Shown here piece by piece: positions 18,316 through 27,893 of a stretch of DNA of 64,000 nt. Where the stretch lies: NCBI RefSeq assembly GCF_019278465.1, contig NZ_CP058983.1, forward strand, positions 2,479,501 through 2,543,500. Reading direction: 5' to 3'. Positions within the stretch are counted from its first letter, which is position 1, and each line of letters starts with the position of its first letter. Source of the DNA: Tenacibaculum sp. AHE14PA. GTDB taxonomy: Bacteria; Bacteroidota; Bacteroidia; Flavobacteriales; Flavobacteriaceae. Below the pieces are notes generated by a model. It did not search any database. It saw only the letters and a program-made list of their open reading frames with translations, and was not told the origin of the DNA. The translations under genes and the position numbers were made by a program.

Positions 18316-18323
18316 CAAATTTA
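18316..18323 (-). promoter_or_regulatory. -7 element of pheS
   Basis: TAAATTTG on the minus strand, a perfect TAnnTTTG match 27 bases before the ATG. It overlaps the TTG that opens the longer frame. Confidence 0.65.
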
Positions 18324-18460
18324 TGCTTTTTTAATGAAAAAAAGTGTTGGTTTTTAGAAGAGTTCTCGACTATTGAGCTCAATAGAATAAAAACTATTGG
18401 TATTTTTAAGAAAATAGGTAAATAATTGTTTTTTTTAAATTTAACAAATTGTAAATTAAT

Positions 18461-18468
18461 TATATTTG
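18461..18468 (+). promoter_or_regulatory. -7 element of gdhA
   Basis: TATATTTG, a perfect TAnnTTTG match, 43 bases before the gdhA ATG. No -33 TTG at standard spacing. Confidence 0.55.
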
Positions 18469-18493
18469 CCTAACAAAATTGTTTAAATTATAA

Positions 18494-19855
<1,362 letters not shown>

Positions 19856-19877
19856 TTATTACTTTTTATTATATTTT

Positions 19878-19904
19878 AAAGCACGCTATTTATAGCGTGC
19901 TTTT
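19878..19904 (+). terminator. terminator of gdhA
   Basis: AAAGCACGCTA and TAGCGTGCTTT arms with a 4-base loop and a T run, 22 bases after the stop. Confidence 0.85.
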
Positions 19905-19935
19905 TTATTTAGTACTTTCGATGAAAATTTTTATA

Positions 19936-20895
19936 ATGAGTAGATCTAAAAGAAAAAATACATTTACCATTGCTTTTTATAATGTAGAAAATTTATTTGA
20001 TACCGTTAATAATCCTTTAACAGCGGATGACGATTTTACGCCTATGAGTAAACGAAATTGGAATCATCAAAAGTATCTTCATAAAATTAAAAAACTAACC
20101 TCAGTTGTAAGTCAAATAGGGAGTAATCAATCGGCTCATCCGCCTATTATAGTTGGTTTAGCAGAGGTTGAAAATGCAAAAGTGGTTAAGGATTTAATTC
20201 GGCATAAAAATTTATCAAAATATAATTATAGTTATGTTCATTACGATTCGCCTGATGAAAGAGGTATCGATGTAGCTTTTATTTATAATAAAGATTTTTT
20301 TGAAGTTATTTCTACAAATACACATTCTCTCTATTTAAAAGATTCAGAAGGTGAGGTTGATTATACGCGGGATTTATTAGTTGTAAAAGGAAAGTTAAAT
20401 GGCGAATTAGTACATGTTTTGGTCAATCATTGGCCATCGAGAAGAGATGGAGATGAAGAAACAAGTTTAAAACGTATTAAAGCAGCTAAACAAGCCCAGG
20501 AAGTAATAAAGAATATTAAATTAAAAGAAAAAAACGCTAAGTTTATTATTATGGGCGACTTTAATGATAATCCAATAAGTGAAAGTGTTAATAATTTTTT
20601 GGTTACTGATGATTTATACAATCCTATGAAACCTCTATTTAAAAAAGGAAAAGGAACTTCTACTTTTTATAAAGAATGGCATTTGTTCGATCAAATTATA
20701 TTTTCAAGAGATTTTTTTGATTCGAGTAAAAGCAGATTTACTTTTGTAAAGGCCGATATTTTAAATAAAGAATGGTTGCGGTTTTATAAAGGGAAGTTTA
20801 AAAATAGCCCGTTTAGAACATATGTTGGACCATGGTATCAAGGAGGTTATTCAGATCATTTTCCTGTGTACCTTACTTTCGAAAAAGAAGTATAA
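19936..20895 (+). CDS. endonuclease/exonuclease/phosphatase family hydrolase
   Basis: A 319-residue metal-dependent phosphodiesterase of the EEP (DNase I-like) fold. Visible motifs are FYNVENLFDT near the start, GLAEVENAKV (metal-binding Glu), VHVLVNHWPSRRDG (catalytic His), IIMGDFNDNP and the C-terminal GGYSDHFPVYL (Asp-His). The substrate may be DNA, RNA, an inositol phosphate or a phospholipid; the sequence does not decide. No clear signal peptide from the ATG at 19936. An upstream in-frame start at 19897 lies in the gdhA terminator and is rejected. Independent gene with a one-mismatch -7 element (TACTTTCG, 19913-19920). Confidence 0.88.
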   Translation: MSRSKRKNTFTIAFYNVENLFDTVNNPLTADDDFTPMSKRNWNHQKYLHKIKKLTSVVSQIGSNQSAHPPIIVGLAEVENAKVVKDLIRHKNLSKYNYSYVHYDSPDERGIDVAFIYNKDFFEVISTNTHSLYLKDSEGEVDYTRDLLVVKGKLNGELVHVLVNHWPSRRDGDEETSLKRIKAAKQAQEVIKNIKLKEKNAKFIIMGDFNDNPISESVNNFLVTDDLYNPMKPLFKKGKGTSTFYKEWHLFDQIIFSRDFFDSSKSRFTFVKADILNKEWLRFYKGKFKNSPFRTYVGPWYQGGYSDHFPVYLTFEKEV

Positions 20896-20928
20896 AAAAA
20901 TCCCGAGATACTATCTCGGGATTTTTTT
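20894..20928. terminator. bidirectional terminator
   Basis: Long near-perfect inverted repeat with ATCCCGAGATA/TATCTCGGGAT core and A/T flanks, between the convergent EEP hydrolase and glmS genes. Confidence 0.88.
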
Positions 20929-20948
20929 ATGTATATAATGATAACTAT

Positions 20949-22805
20949 TTATTCAACAGTTACAGATTTAGCTAAATTTCTAGGCTGATCTACATTTTTT
21001 TCTAACATCACAGCGATATGATATGATAGTAATTGAAAAGGAATTGTAGTTAATAAAGGAGTAAAAGCTTCTTCAGTATCAGGAATTTCTATAACATGAT
21101 CTGCAATTTCTTTTACAGTCGTGTCACCTTCAGTTACGATGGCTATTATTTTACCACTTCTAGACTTTATTTCCTGAATATTACTAACCACTTTTTCATA
21201 ATGTCCTCTACTTGTTGCTATTACGAAAATTGGCATATTTTCATCAATTAAAGCAATAGGACCATGTTTCATTTCTGCAGCAGGATAACCTTCTGCATGT
21301 ATGTATGAAATTTCTTTTAGTTTTAATGCGCCTTCTAAAGCCACAGGAAAGTTAAATCCTCTACCTAAATATAAACAGTTTTTAGCATCTTTATAAACCT
21401 TTGCTATTTCTTTAATTTGTACATCGGTTTTTAGTAGTTTTTCTACTTGCGCTGGAATTTGTTGTAAGGCTTGTAAGTAAGTATTTACAGCAGAAGTTGA
21501 TAAAGTACCTTTTGCCTTAGCTAATTTTAAAGCAATTAAAGAAAGTACTGTTATTTGTGTTGTAAATGCTTTTGTTGATGCAACTCCAATTTCAGGACCT
21601 GCGTGCGTATAAGCACCCGCATGTGTTTCTCTAGCGATAGAAGAACCAACAACATTACATATTCCGAAAACAAATGCACCTTTAGATTTTGCTAATTTAA
21701 TAGCCGCTAAAGTATCAGCTGTTTCTCCTGATTGAGAAATAGCAATAACGACATCATTTTCGTTAATAATCGGATTGCGATATCTAAATTCAGATGCATA
21801 CTCTACTTCAACAGGAATACGAGCCATATCTTCAAAAAGATACTCTCCTACTAATCCGGCATGCCAAGAAGTACCACAAGCAACAATTATAATTCGGCTT
21901 GCATTGGTAAACTTAGAAATGTTATCATCAATACCAGCCATACGAATTATCCCTTCATTAGGTAACATTCTTCCTCTGTAGGTATCAATGATTGCTTTAG
22001 GTTGTTCGTAAATTTCTTTTAGCATAAAGTGATCATAACCTCCTTTTTCAATTTGCTCTAAGCTTAATTGAAGTTTTTGGATATTTGCATCGATTTCTTT
22101 ATCTGTTTCGATTTTACGAATTTTTATACCTTTATTTTTTTTGATGATAGCTAATTCACCATCTTCCAAATAAATAGCATCTTTAGTGTATTCAATAAAA
22201 GGAGAAGCATCAGAAGCAACAAAAAACTCTTCGTTGTTCTTCCCTACGCCAATTGCAATAGGACTTCCTAGCCTGGCTACAATTAGCTCGTTAGGTTTGT
22301 TTTTATCAAAAACAGCAATAGCATACGCTCCAATAACATTTGTAAGTGCTAATTGTACTGCTTTTCCTAATTTACAACCTTCATTTTTTTTAACTTCTTC
22401 AATAAGGTTTATTAAAACCTCAGTATCAGTATCACTTTTAAAGGTGTAACCCCTTGAAATTAATTCTTTTTTTATAGTGTCATAATTTTCTATAATTCCA
22501 TTATGAACAATAACTAAGTCTTCTGATTTTGAAAAATGTGGATGAGAATTCGTATCATTAGGAACTCCATGAGTTGCCCAACGAGTGTGCCCGATTCCTA
22601 TAGTTCCTTTTTTTCTTTTTTCATCATTATTGGTGATGATTTCTAGATCAGAAACTTTTCCTTTAGTTTTTGATAAGTGAATTTTTTCACCATCGTACAT
22701 CATTATTCCAGCACTATCATAACCTCTATACTCAAGGCGCTTTAACCCATTTATAACAATTGGGTAAGCATCTCTATGACCTATGTATCCTGTGATTCCG
22801 CACAT
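20949..22805 (-). CDS. glmS: glutamine-fructose-6-phosphate aminotransferase
   Basis: Makes glucosamine 6-phosphate from fructose 6-phosphate and glutamine, the entry step to peptidoglycan and LPS amino sugars. The N-terminal nucleophile is Cys2 (MCGITGYIG), with the class II glutaminase motif HTRWATHGVPND near residue 75. Two SIS isomerase domains follow (SQSGETADTLAAIKLAK near residue 356), and the C-terminus NLAKSVTVE is the family ending. Length of 618 residues is normal. It is the last gene of an operon, 6 bases after the DUF4270 gene. No glmS ribozyme is seen. Confidence 0.97.
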   Translation of the reverse strand: MCGITGYIGHRDAYPIVINGLKRLEYRGYDSAGIMMYDGEKIHLSKTKGKVSDLEIITNNDEKRKKGTIGIGHTRWATHGVPNDTNSHPHFSKSEDLVIVHNGIIENYDTIKKELISRGYTFKSDTDTEVLINLIEEVKKNEGCKLGKAVQLALTNVIGAYAIAVFDKNKPNELIVARLGSPIAIGVGKNNEEFFVASDASPFIEYTKDAIYLEDGELAIIKKNKGIKIRKIETDKEIDANIQKLQLSLEQIEKGGYDHFMLKEIYEQPKAIIDTYRGRMLPNEGIIRMAGIDDNISKFTNASRIIIVACGTSWHAGLVGEYLFEDMARIPVEVEYASEFRYRNPIINENDVVIAISQSGETADTLAAIKLAKSKGAFVFGICNVVGSSIARETHAGAYTHAGPEIGVASTKAFTTQITVLSLIALKLAKAKGTLSTSAVNTYLQALQQIPAQVEKLLKTDVQIKEIAKVYKDAKNCLYLGRGFNFPVALEGALKLKEISYIHAEGYPAAEMKHGPIALIDENMPIFVIATSRGHYEKVVSNIQEIKSRSGKIIAIVTEGDTTVKEIADHVIEIPDTEEAFTPLLTTIPFQLLSYHIAVMLEKNVDQPRNLAKSVTVE

Positions 22806-22811
22806 AATATT

Positions 22812-24410
22812 TTACTTTTCTTTTGTGTATGATATTTTTAAAACAGCTCTTTTTGTCCCATTAGCAGTCTCGCTTCCGTCTAATAAGGTAACTCCTCTAG
22901 GATTCCAGTTATATGTGCTAACATTTGTATCTAAAACACCATTTATTACAGGGTTATCTGTAGGGTTATTATATGTTTTTAAGACTAATGGAGAGTTGTC
23001 ATTTGTTGTGCCGTCTAATAAATCAGATAAGTAATCTGTTAATCTAAAAGAATATTTTTCAGGAGTTCCATCATCAGTTAAACTTAAATTACCGTCAAAA
23101 GTAGGAGCTTCTTTATATGCGTCAGAAAGTTGTGTAGGAGATATACTACCACTTCCGTTATCTTTTTCCTGATAGATGAATAAGCGTTGTGGAATAATGT
23201 TCTTATCCGTGTTGATAGTATTATTAATATAAAAAGATAATAAAACATCATTAATTAACCAGTTATTAGCTCTTAATTCTTGAAGTTTTAAATCATCAAG
23301 AATTTTTATTCTAGCCATTGTTCCTGTTGTTCCCTGCACAGTAAAGTTATTTGCAGAAGGAGTAATTGTAGCAGGACTCGATTTATAAATACTGTTTCTT
23401 ACACCAGATAAAGAATATGAAATAGTTTTCGGTAAATTGTCCTTAAATACTAAATCAGTAATACCTTCTTGTTTTTCAGACCTAGTGATTGTGTAGTGAA
23501 AATCTAGCGTAGCAGAAGTAATACTTCCATTTATATTTAGAGGCACCATCGCTCCGTTGTTTCCTTCAGCTTTAACAATTAATCCTTTAAAGTAAGAATT
23601 AAAAGCATCAGTAGTTTTAAACTCATCACTATCAAGTTTATCCCAGAAAAGACTTTTCATTTTTTCCATATCTAAGGGAATGGTTAGGAAAGGAGCTTTG
23701 TTCGCTAGTCTTATAGTATTTTCATATGTATTACCGCTGCTAATGCCTCTTGTTAATACTAGTGCAGTATCAGAAGGATTCGGTTTAAAAGTAAATCCAA
23801 TATCCTCATTTAATAACTCGAGTTGGTCGTAGTCATGATTAGACTGAAAGCTATTAGATTTCGTAGGATTATCTGGGTCTAATCTATTTAGAAAAGTACC
23901 ATTTCTATATACCTTTAAAGAGGTTGCAATGTCTTTATTACCTAAAACAGAATCTAGCCTAAAAATTGGTCTTTCAGTAGTACCTGTACCTGTATTTGTA
24001 GCTTTGTAAGGTAGTTTAAGAACAACTTTATCTAGTACAAAAACAGAATCTATTTCTCCGTTTGCAGTAGCAGGCTGTAAATCTTTTATTCTTGGACTAG
24101 TTGCTAGTGATAACTGACTAACAAAAGAAGCTTCTATTGTCTTGTAATTGTCATTATTATATACACCAAGCCAATAGTCGCCTAAAGCACCGATACTTAT
24201 ATTATCGGCTCTAACTGATTTGTATATAGGTAAAGGATTCGATTCAGAAATATCAATTGTTTCAATTTCTATATCTAATAATATTTCTCCTGTTTCAAAT
24301 TTAGTATTGTTAACAACACTACTTCCTACGTCACTAAAATCTTTTTCACACGATACTAAAGTTGCTAAACATAGCAAGCTAATACCTAAAACACCAATTT
24401 TTCTAATCAT
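22812..24410 (-). CDS. DUF4270 family lipoprotein
   Basis: A 532-residue exported lipoprotein with signal and lipobox LVSC (Cys21). The body is rich in beta structure and matches the DUF4270 group found widely in Bacteroidota, characterised by an early SVRADNISIGALGDYWLGVY block and repeated SFYIN/LRLTDY-like strands. No enzyme motif is seen. It sits between the glycogen-synthase-like gene (8 bases) and glmS (6 bases). This order is conserved in many flavobacteria by my recollection, hinting at an envelope role, but the function is unknown. Confidence 0.85.
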   Translation of the reverse strand: MIRKIGVLGISLLCLATLVSCEKDFSDVGSSVVNNTKFETGEILLDIEIETIDISESNPLPIYKSVRADNISIGALGDYWLGVYNNDNYKTIEASFVSQLSLATSPRIKDLQPATANGEIDSVFVLDKVVLKLPYKATNTGTGTTERPIFRLDSVLGNKDIATSLKVYRNGTFLNRLDPDNPTKSNSFQSNHDYDQLELLNEDIGFTFKPNPSDTALVLTRGISSGNTYENTIRLANKAPFLTIPLDMEKMKSLFWDKLDSDEFKTTDAFNSYFKGLIVKAEGNNGAMVPLNINGSITSATLDFHYTITRSEKQEGITDLVFKDNLPKTISYSLSGVRNSIYKSSPATITPSANNFTVQGTTGTMARIKILDDLKLQELRANNWLINDVLLSFYINNTINTDKNIIPQRLFIYQEKDNGSGSISPTQLSDAYKEAPTFDGNLSLTDDGTPEKYSFRLTDYLSDLLDGTTNDNSPLVLKTYNNPTDNPVINGVLDTNVSTYNWNPRGVTLLDGSETANGTKRAVLKISYTKEK

Positions 24411-24418
24411 TTGTATTA

Positions 24419-25237
24419 TTATTCGCTTATTTCTAAAACGTTTTCTTTATAAAATTGTAAGTAAGCTTCTGATAAAACTTCTTCAGATTGATATTCTAAA
24501 ACTTTTGTATCTTTTTCATCGATAAAAGCATTAATTTCATCTGGCAACACTTCACTACCTTTTATAATAGCGTCAGAGTTTTCAATAGCACTTTTTAAGA
24601 TGCTAATTTCGTTTGGAGTAGCTAAAGTTGTTATTTTAGATTCATTAACTTTATCAAAACGAACCTTTTTGGCTAGATCGCCTTCTAATTCACCTTCAAA
24701 ATTATTGTTGTAAATAGAAGTTACAATTTTACTTTCTGTAAAAAGTGGTTCTTCTTTGTAAAATTCCTTTAAATATAATGGAAGTAAAGAGGCCATCCAT
24801 CCATGAACATGAATAATATCTGGTGCCCAATTTAGTTTTTTAACGGTTTCTACGACTCCTTTAGCAAAGAAAATCATACGTTCGTCGTTATCACTAAACA
24901 TTTTGTCATCTTCATCAGAATATACAGCTTTACGCTTAAAGTATTCGTCGTTATCAATGAAATACACTTGCATTCTTTCTTTCGGAATAGAAGCAACTTT
25001 AATAATCAATGGCATATCCATATCATTAATTATTAAATTCATACCAGATAAACGAATTACTTCATGTAATTGATGTCTTCGCTCATTTATTACCCCATAA
25101 CGAGGCATAAAAATACGGGTTTGAACTCCTTTAGAATGTGCGTTTTTAGCAACATTAAATGCAGTAGATGATAATTCTGTTTCAGGTAAATAAGGTATTA
25201 CCTCTGATGAAACATATAATATTCTCTTATCCTTCAT
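24419..25237 (-). CDS. short glycogen/starch-synthase-like protein (GT5 N-terminal domain only)
   Basis: A 272-residue protein that matches only the N-terminal half of family 5 glycosyltransferases (RILYVSSEVIPYLPETELS, then PDIIHVHGWMASLLPLYLK near residue 143). True glycogen synthases are about 470-500 residues, with a C-terminal GT-B domain, and carry a KxGGL motif near the start; here that position reads PETELSS and the C-terminal domain is absent. It is therefore probably not an active glycogen synthase. It is first in an operon with DUF4270 and glmS, divergent from panC, with a perfect -7 element (25264-25271). Role unknown. Confidence 0.82.
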   Translation of the reverse strand: MKDKRILYVSSEVIPYLPETELSSTAFNVAKNAHSKGVQTRIFMPRYGVINERRHQLHEVIRLSGMNLIINDMDMPLIIKVASIPKERMQVYFIDNDEYFKRKAVYSDEDDKMFSDNDERMIFFAKGVVETVKKLNWAPDIIHVHGWMASLLPLYLKEFYKEEPLFTESKIVTSIYNNNFEGELEGDLAKKVRFDKVNESKITTLATPNEISILKSAIENSDAIIKGSEVLPDEINAFIDEKDTKVLEYQSEEVLSEAYLQFYKENVLEISE

Positions 25238-25263
25238 TAAATTCGTCTATTTTATTGAAGATG

Positions 25264-25271
25264 CAAAAATA
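25264..25271 (-). promoter_or_regulatory. -7 element of the glgA-like/DUF4270/glmS operon
   Basis: TATTTTTG on the minus strand, a perfect match 26 bases before the start codon. Confidence 0.6.
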
Positions 25272-25303
25272 CGAAAATTTATGCTAAAATGATGTTAAAT
25301 TGC

Positions 25304-25311
25304 TAATTTTG
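25304..25311 (+). promoter_or_regulatory. -7 element of panC
   Basis: TAATTTTG, a perfect TAnnTTTG match 22 bases before the panC ATG, in the divergent intergenic region. Confidence 0.6.
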
Positions 25312-25333
25312 CACGCATTTCAACTGTAATAGA

Positions 25334-26179
25334 ATGAAAGTTTATAAAACTAAATCAGAATTAAAAGAATTTTTATCAAAAGTAAAAATCAAGAATAAAT
25401 CTATCGGATTCGTTCCTACTATGGGTGCTTTGCACGAAGGGCATTTATCACTTGTTGAAAAGGCAAAACAAAAGAACGACATAACGGTTGTGAGTATTTT
25501 TGTGAACCCTACTCAATTTGATAATAAGGAGGATTTAGTTAAGTACCCAAAAACATTTGATAACGATTTTATGCTTTTGGAAAGTGTTGATTGCGATGTT
25601 TTGTTTTTTCCGTCTGTAGAAGAAATGTATAGTGAAAATATTGAATCAGAGTCTTTTAGTTTCGATGGTTTAGAGCATCAAATGGAAGGGAAATTTCGTG
25701 ATGGTCATTTTAACGGAGTCGGAACTATTGTAAAAACATTATTCGAAATTGTGGAACCTGACGTTGCTTATTTCGGGAAAAAAGATTTTCAGCAGTTACA
25801 AATCATCAAAAAGATGGTTGAAAAAAATGCGCTTCCGGTAAAGATAAAAGGTTGTAATATTTATAGAGAAGAAGATGGTTTAGCAATGAGCTCACGTAAT
25901 ACAAGATTAACAAAAGAACATCGAAAATTAGCTCCTTTTATATATAAAACACTTAAAAAAGCAAAGAAGAAATTTGGCATAAATAGTGCAGTAGAAGTTA
26001 CTGAATGGGTACAAAAACAGTTTCATAAACATTCTTTATTAGAATTAGAGTATTTTACAATAGCTAATGAAAAAACGTTAGAGACCATTGTAAAAAAAGA
26101 GCCTGAACATAAATATAGAGCTTTTATTGCTGTTTTTGCAGGAGAAATTAGATTGATAGATAATATCCGTTTAAAATAA
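25334..26179 (+). CDS. panC: pantoate-beta-alanine ligase
   Basis: ATP-dependent condensation of pantoate and beta-alanine to pantothenate, the vitamin B5 precursor of coenzyme A. The ATP-binding signature PTMGALHEGHLSLV is at about residues 28-41, VFVNPTQFD follows, FGKKDFQQLQI is the conserved core, and MSSRNTRL is the second nucleotide-binding motif. At 281 residues it has normal length. It lies 48 bases before panD, which supplies its beta-alanine substrate. Confidence 0.97.
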   Translation: MKVYKTKSELKEFLSKVKIKNKSIGFVPTMGALHEGHLSLVEKAKQKNDITVVSIFVNPTQFDNKEDLVKYPKTFDNDFMLLESVDCDVLFFPSVEEMYSENIESESFSFDGLEHQMEGKFRDGHFNGVGTIVKTLFEIVEPDVAYFGKKDFQQLQIIKKMVEKNALPVKIKGCNIYREEDGLAMSSRNTRLTKEHRKLAPFIYKTLKKAKKKFGINSAVEVTEWVQKQFHKHSLLELEYFTIANEKTLETIVKKEPEHKYRAFIAVFAGEIRLIDNIRLK

Positions 26180-26215
26180 AATCATTCAAAAACAACTCAT
26201 TAATCATTAAAAAAC

Positions 26216-26223
26216 TATTTTTG
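26216..26223 (+). promoter_or_regulatory. -7 element directly before panD
   Basis: TATTTTTG, a perfect TAnnTTTG match that ends only 4 bases before the panD ATG. Transcription would start at or within a base or two of the start codon. Confidence 0.6.
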
Positions 26224-26227
26224 CACT

Positions 26228-26578
26228 ATGTTAGTACAAGTAGTAAAATCTAAAATCCACCGCGTAAAAGTTACGGGTGCCGATTTAAATTATATAGGAA
26301 GCATTACCATTGATGAAGATTTAATGGATGCAGCGGGAATTATTGAAGGCGAACGTGTTCAGATTGTGAATAACAATAATGGCGAACGTTTAGAAACATA
26401 TGCAATTCCAGGACCAAGAAATAGTGGAGAAATTACCTTAAACGGTGCAGCTGCCAGAAAAGTAGCAAAAGGCGATGTGTTAATACTAATCGTATACGCT
26501 TTTATGGAACTTGAAGAGGCTAAAAATTTTAAACCTTCTTTGGTTTTTCCTAACGAAGAAGATAATACCCTTACGTAA
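26228..26578 (+). CDS. panD: aspartate 1-decarboxylase
   Basis: Makes beta-alanine from aspartate for pantothenate synthesis. The protein self-cleaves between Gly and Ser in YIGSITID (Ser25 becomes the pyruvoyl group), and the conserved start [16 protein letters not shown] and central [10 protein letters not shown] are present. Length of 116 residues is normal. It follows panC but has its own perfect -7 element so close to the ATG that a leaderless transcript is likely. The flippase-like gene begins 2 bases after its stop. Confidence 0.97.
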   Translation: MLVQVVKSKIHRVKVTGADLNYIGSITIDEDLMDAAGIIEGERVQIVNNNNGERLETYAIPGPRNSGEITLNGAAARKVAKGDVLILIVYAFMELEEAKNFKPSLVFPNEEDNTLT

Positions 26579-26580
26579 TT

Positions 26581-27528
26581 TTGAATATTAAAAAAGCATT
26601 AAAAATTATACTACCTCTCGTTTTGGGAGGTTTTTTGGTTTGGTACTCTTTATCAAAAGTGTCTATAGCAACTTTGTTAGATTACTTTAAAGAGGCAAAT
26701 TATTGGTGGATAGCTTTAGGGTTATTTTTCGGAATTTTAAGTCACTTGTCTAGAGCATATCGTTGGAAGTTTTTACTAGAACCAATGGGATATAAGCCAG
26801 ATTTTGGTAATAGCACCATGGCGGTTTTAGTAGCATACTTAGTTAATTACGCAGTGCCAAGAGCAGGAGAGGTTTCTCGTGCTGCGGTTATGACAAATTA
26901 TGAAAACATTCCTTTCGAAAAAGGATTCGGAACTATTGTAGCCGAAAGAATGGCGGATTTAATTATGATGTTAACTATCATCGCAATTACATTATTTCTA
27001 CAGTTCGATTTTATATATGAATTATTAACAAAGAATTTTAATCCACTTAAAATAGGGGCGATATTAGCGGTTCTTATCGTAGCTGGATTTATCTTTTCGA
27101 GATATGTAAAAAAAGCAACATCGGGAATTGGTCTAAAAATAAAAAACTTTATTTCAGGATTAGTTGAAGGAGTTATGAGCATATTTAAAATGAAGAATAA
27201 ATGGGCATTTATTTTTCATACCGTATTTATTTGGTTAATGTATATACTTATGTTTTGGGCAACAATACCCGCAATAGATGGTTTAAGTGTTCCTTTAGGA
27301 GGTGTTTTAATTGGTTTTATTGCAGGAGGATTTAGTATTGCAGCAACCAACGGAGGTATCGGTTTATATCCGGTAGCTGTTGCAGGTGCATTGGCTTTAT
27401 TTGGTATTGCAGAAGAACCAGCAACCGCTTTTGGTTGGATTATGTGGACAGCCCAAACGGCAATGATTATTGTTTTTGGAGGCTTAGCATTCTTGTTATT
27501 ACCTATCTACAATAAAAATAAAAAGTAA
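26581..27528 (+). CDS. lysylphosphatidylglycerol synthase-type flippase domain protein (UPF0104)
   Basis: A 315-residue membrane protein with about eight hydrophobic segments. The SRAYRWKFLLEPMGY and VNYAVPRAGEVSRAAVM regions, and FSIAATNGGIGLYPV later, are the pattern of the UPF0104/AglD family, i.e. the membrane part of MprF without its synthase domain. Substrate is unknown. The start is TTG, 2 bases after the panD stop; no ATG occurs before the first membrane segment, so TTG is needed. The stop-plus-start stretch happens to read TAATTTTG, a promoter-like match that may be coincidence. Co-transcribed with panD. Confidence 0.85.
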   Translation: MNIKKALKIILPLVLGGFLVWYSLSKVSIATLLDYFKEANYWWIALGLFFGILSHLSRAYRWKFLLEPMGYKPDFGNSTMAVLVAYLVNYAVPRAGEVSRAAVMTNYENIPFEKGFGTIVAERMADLIMMLTIIAITLFLQFDFIYELLTKNFNPLKIGAILAVLIVAGFIFSRYVKKATSGIGLKIKNFISGLVEGVMSIFKMKNKWAFIFHTVFIWLMYILMFWATIPAIDGLSVPLGGVLIGFIAGGFSIAATNGGIGLYPVAVAGALALFGIAEEPATAFGWIMWTAQTAMIIVFGGLAFLLLPIYNKNKK

Positions 27529-27530
27529 TA

Positions 27531-27618
27531 GGGCGTTACCTTCCAGGTCGCGCTTTCGCTACTCGCTTTTTTTGAAAAAATAAAAAAGAGCTCAAACATG
27601 CCGCTTAATCCCTAACGC
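27531..27618 (-). repeat. dispersed structured element, copy B
   Basis: On the minus strand it runs from GCGTTAGGGATTAAGC to GGTAACGCCC. Outer arms GCGTTA/TAACGC pair (27613-27618 with 27533-27538), and a small ACCT-GGA-AGGT hairpin precedes the right arm. The centre TTTGAGCTCTTTTTT...AAAAAAAGCGAGT is the same module as in copy A at 12372-12454, but the outer parts differ. It lies in the 365-base gap between the flippase-like gene and radA, pointing away from radA. Confidence 0.65.
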
Positions 27619-27703
27619 AGTTTCTTTATAAATTTTAGTTATAAACTATTTTTGTTCGGCCGTGTTTAAGAAGCTGTTTTCGTGATTATAAAAATCATAG
27701 TAC

Positions 27704-27733
27704 CGTCATACTGAATTTATTTCAGCATCGCAT
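27704..27733 (+). repeat. small palindrome of the CGTCAT-CTGAA type
   Basis: CGTCATACTGAA and TTCAGCATCGCAT flank a TTTAT loop. It differs at only 3 of 30 positions from the reverse complement of 12303-12332. As there, it lies close to a copy of the structured element. The rest of the 27529-27893 gap holds AT-rich sequence and the radA promoter. Confidence 0.65.
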
Positions 27734-27843
27734 AACTTTGGAAAATTAGAAACTAAAATAAATTTAGTTTTAAGGATCAATATTTTTTAGAATAATATTT
27801 ATACAGACGCTAAAAATAATCAATAGTATTAGATATTAGTTTG

Positions 27844-27851
27844 TAACTTTG
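27844..27851 (+). promoter_or_regulatory. -7 element of radA
   Basis: TAACTTTG, a perfect TAnnTTTG match 42 bases before the radA ATG. Confidence 0.5.
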
Positions 27852-27893
27852 AATATTACTATAGAGTATTTTAAAACTTCCAATCTATTTTAA

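Noticed and set aside
20949..22805. glmS ribozyme or other riboswitch near glmS
   Set aside because: glmS lies only 6 bases after DUF4270, leaving no leader for a ribozyme, and no riboswitch-like structure was noticed elsewhere.
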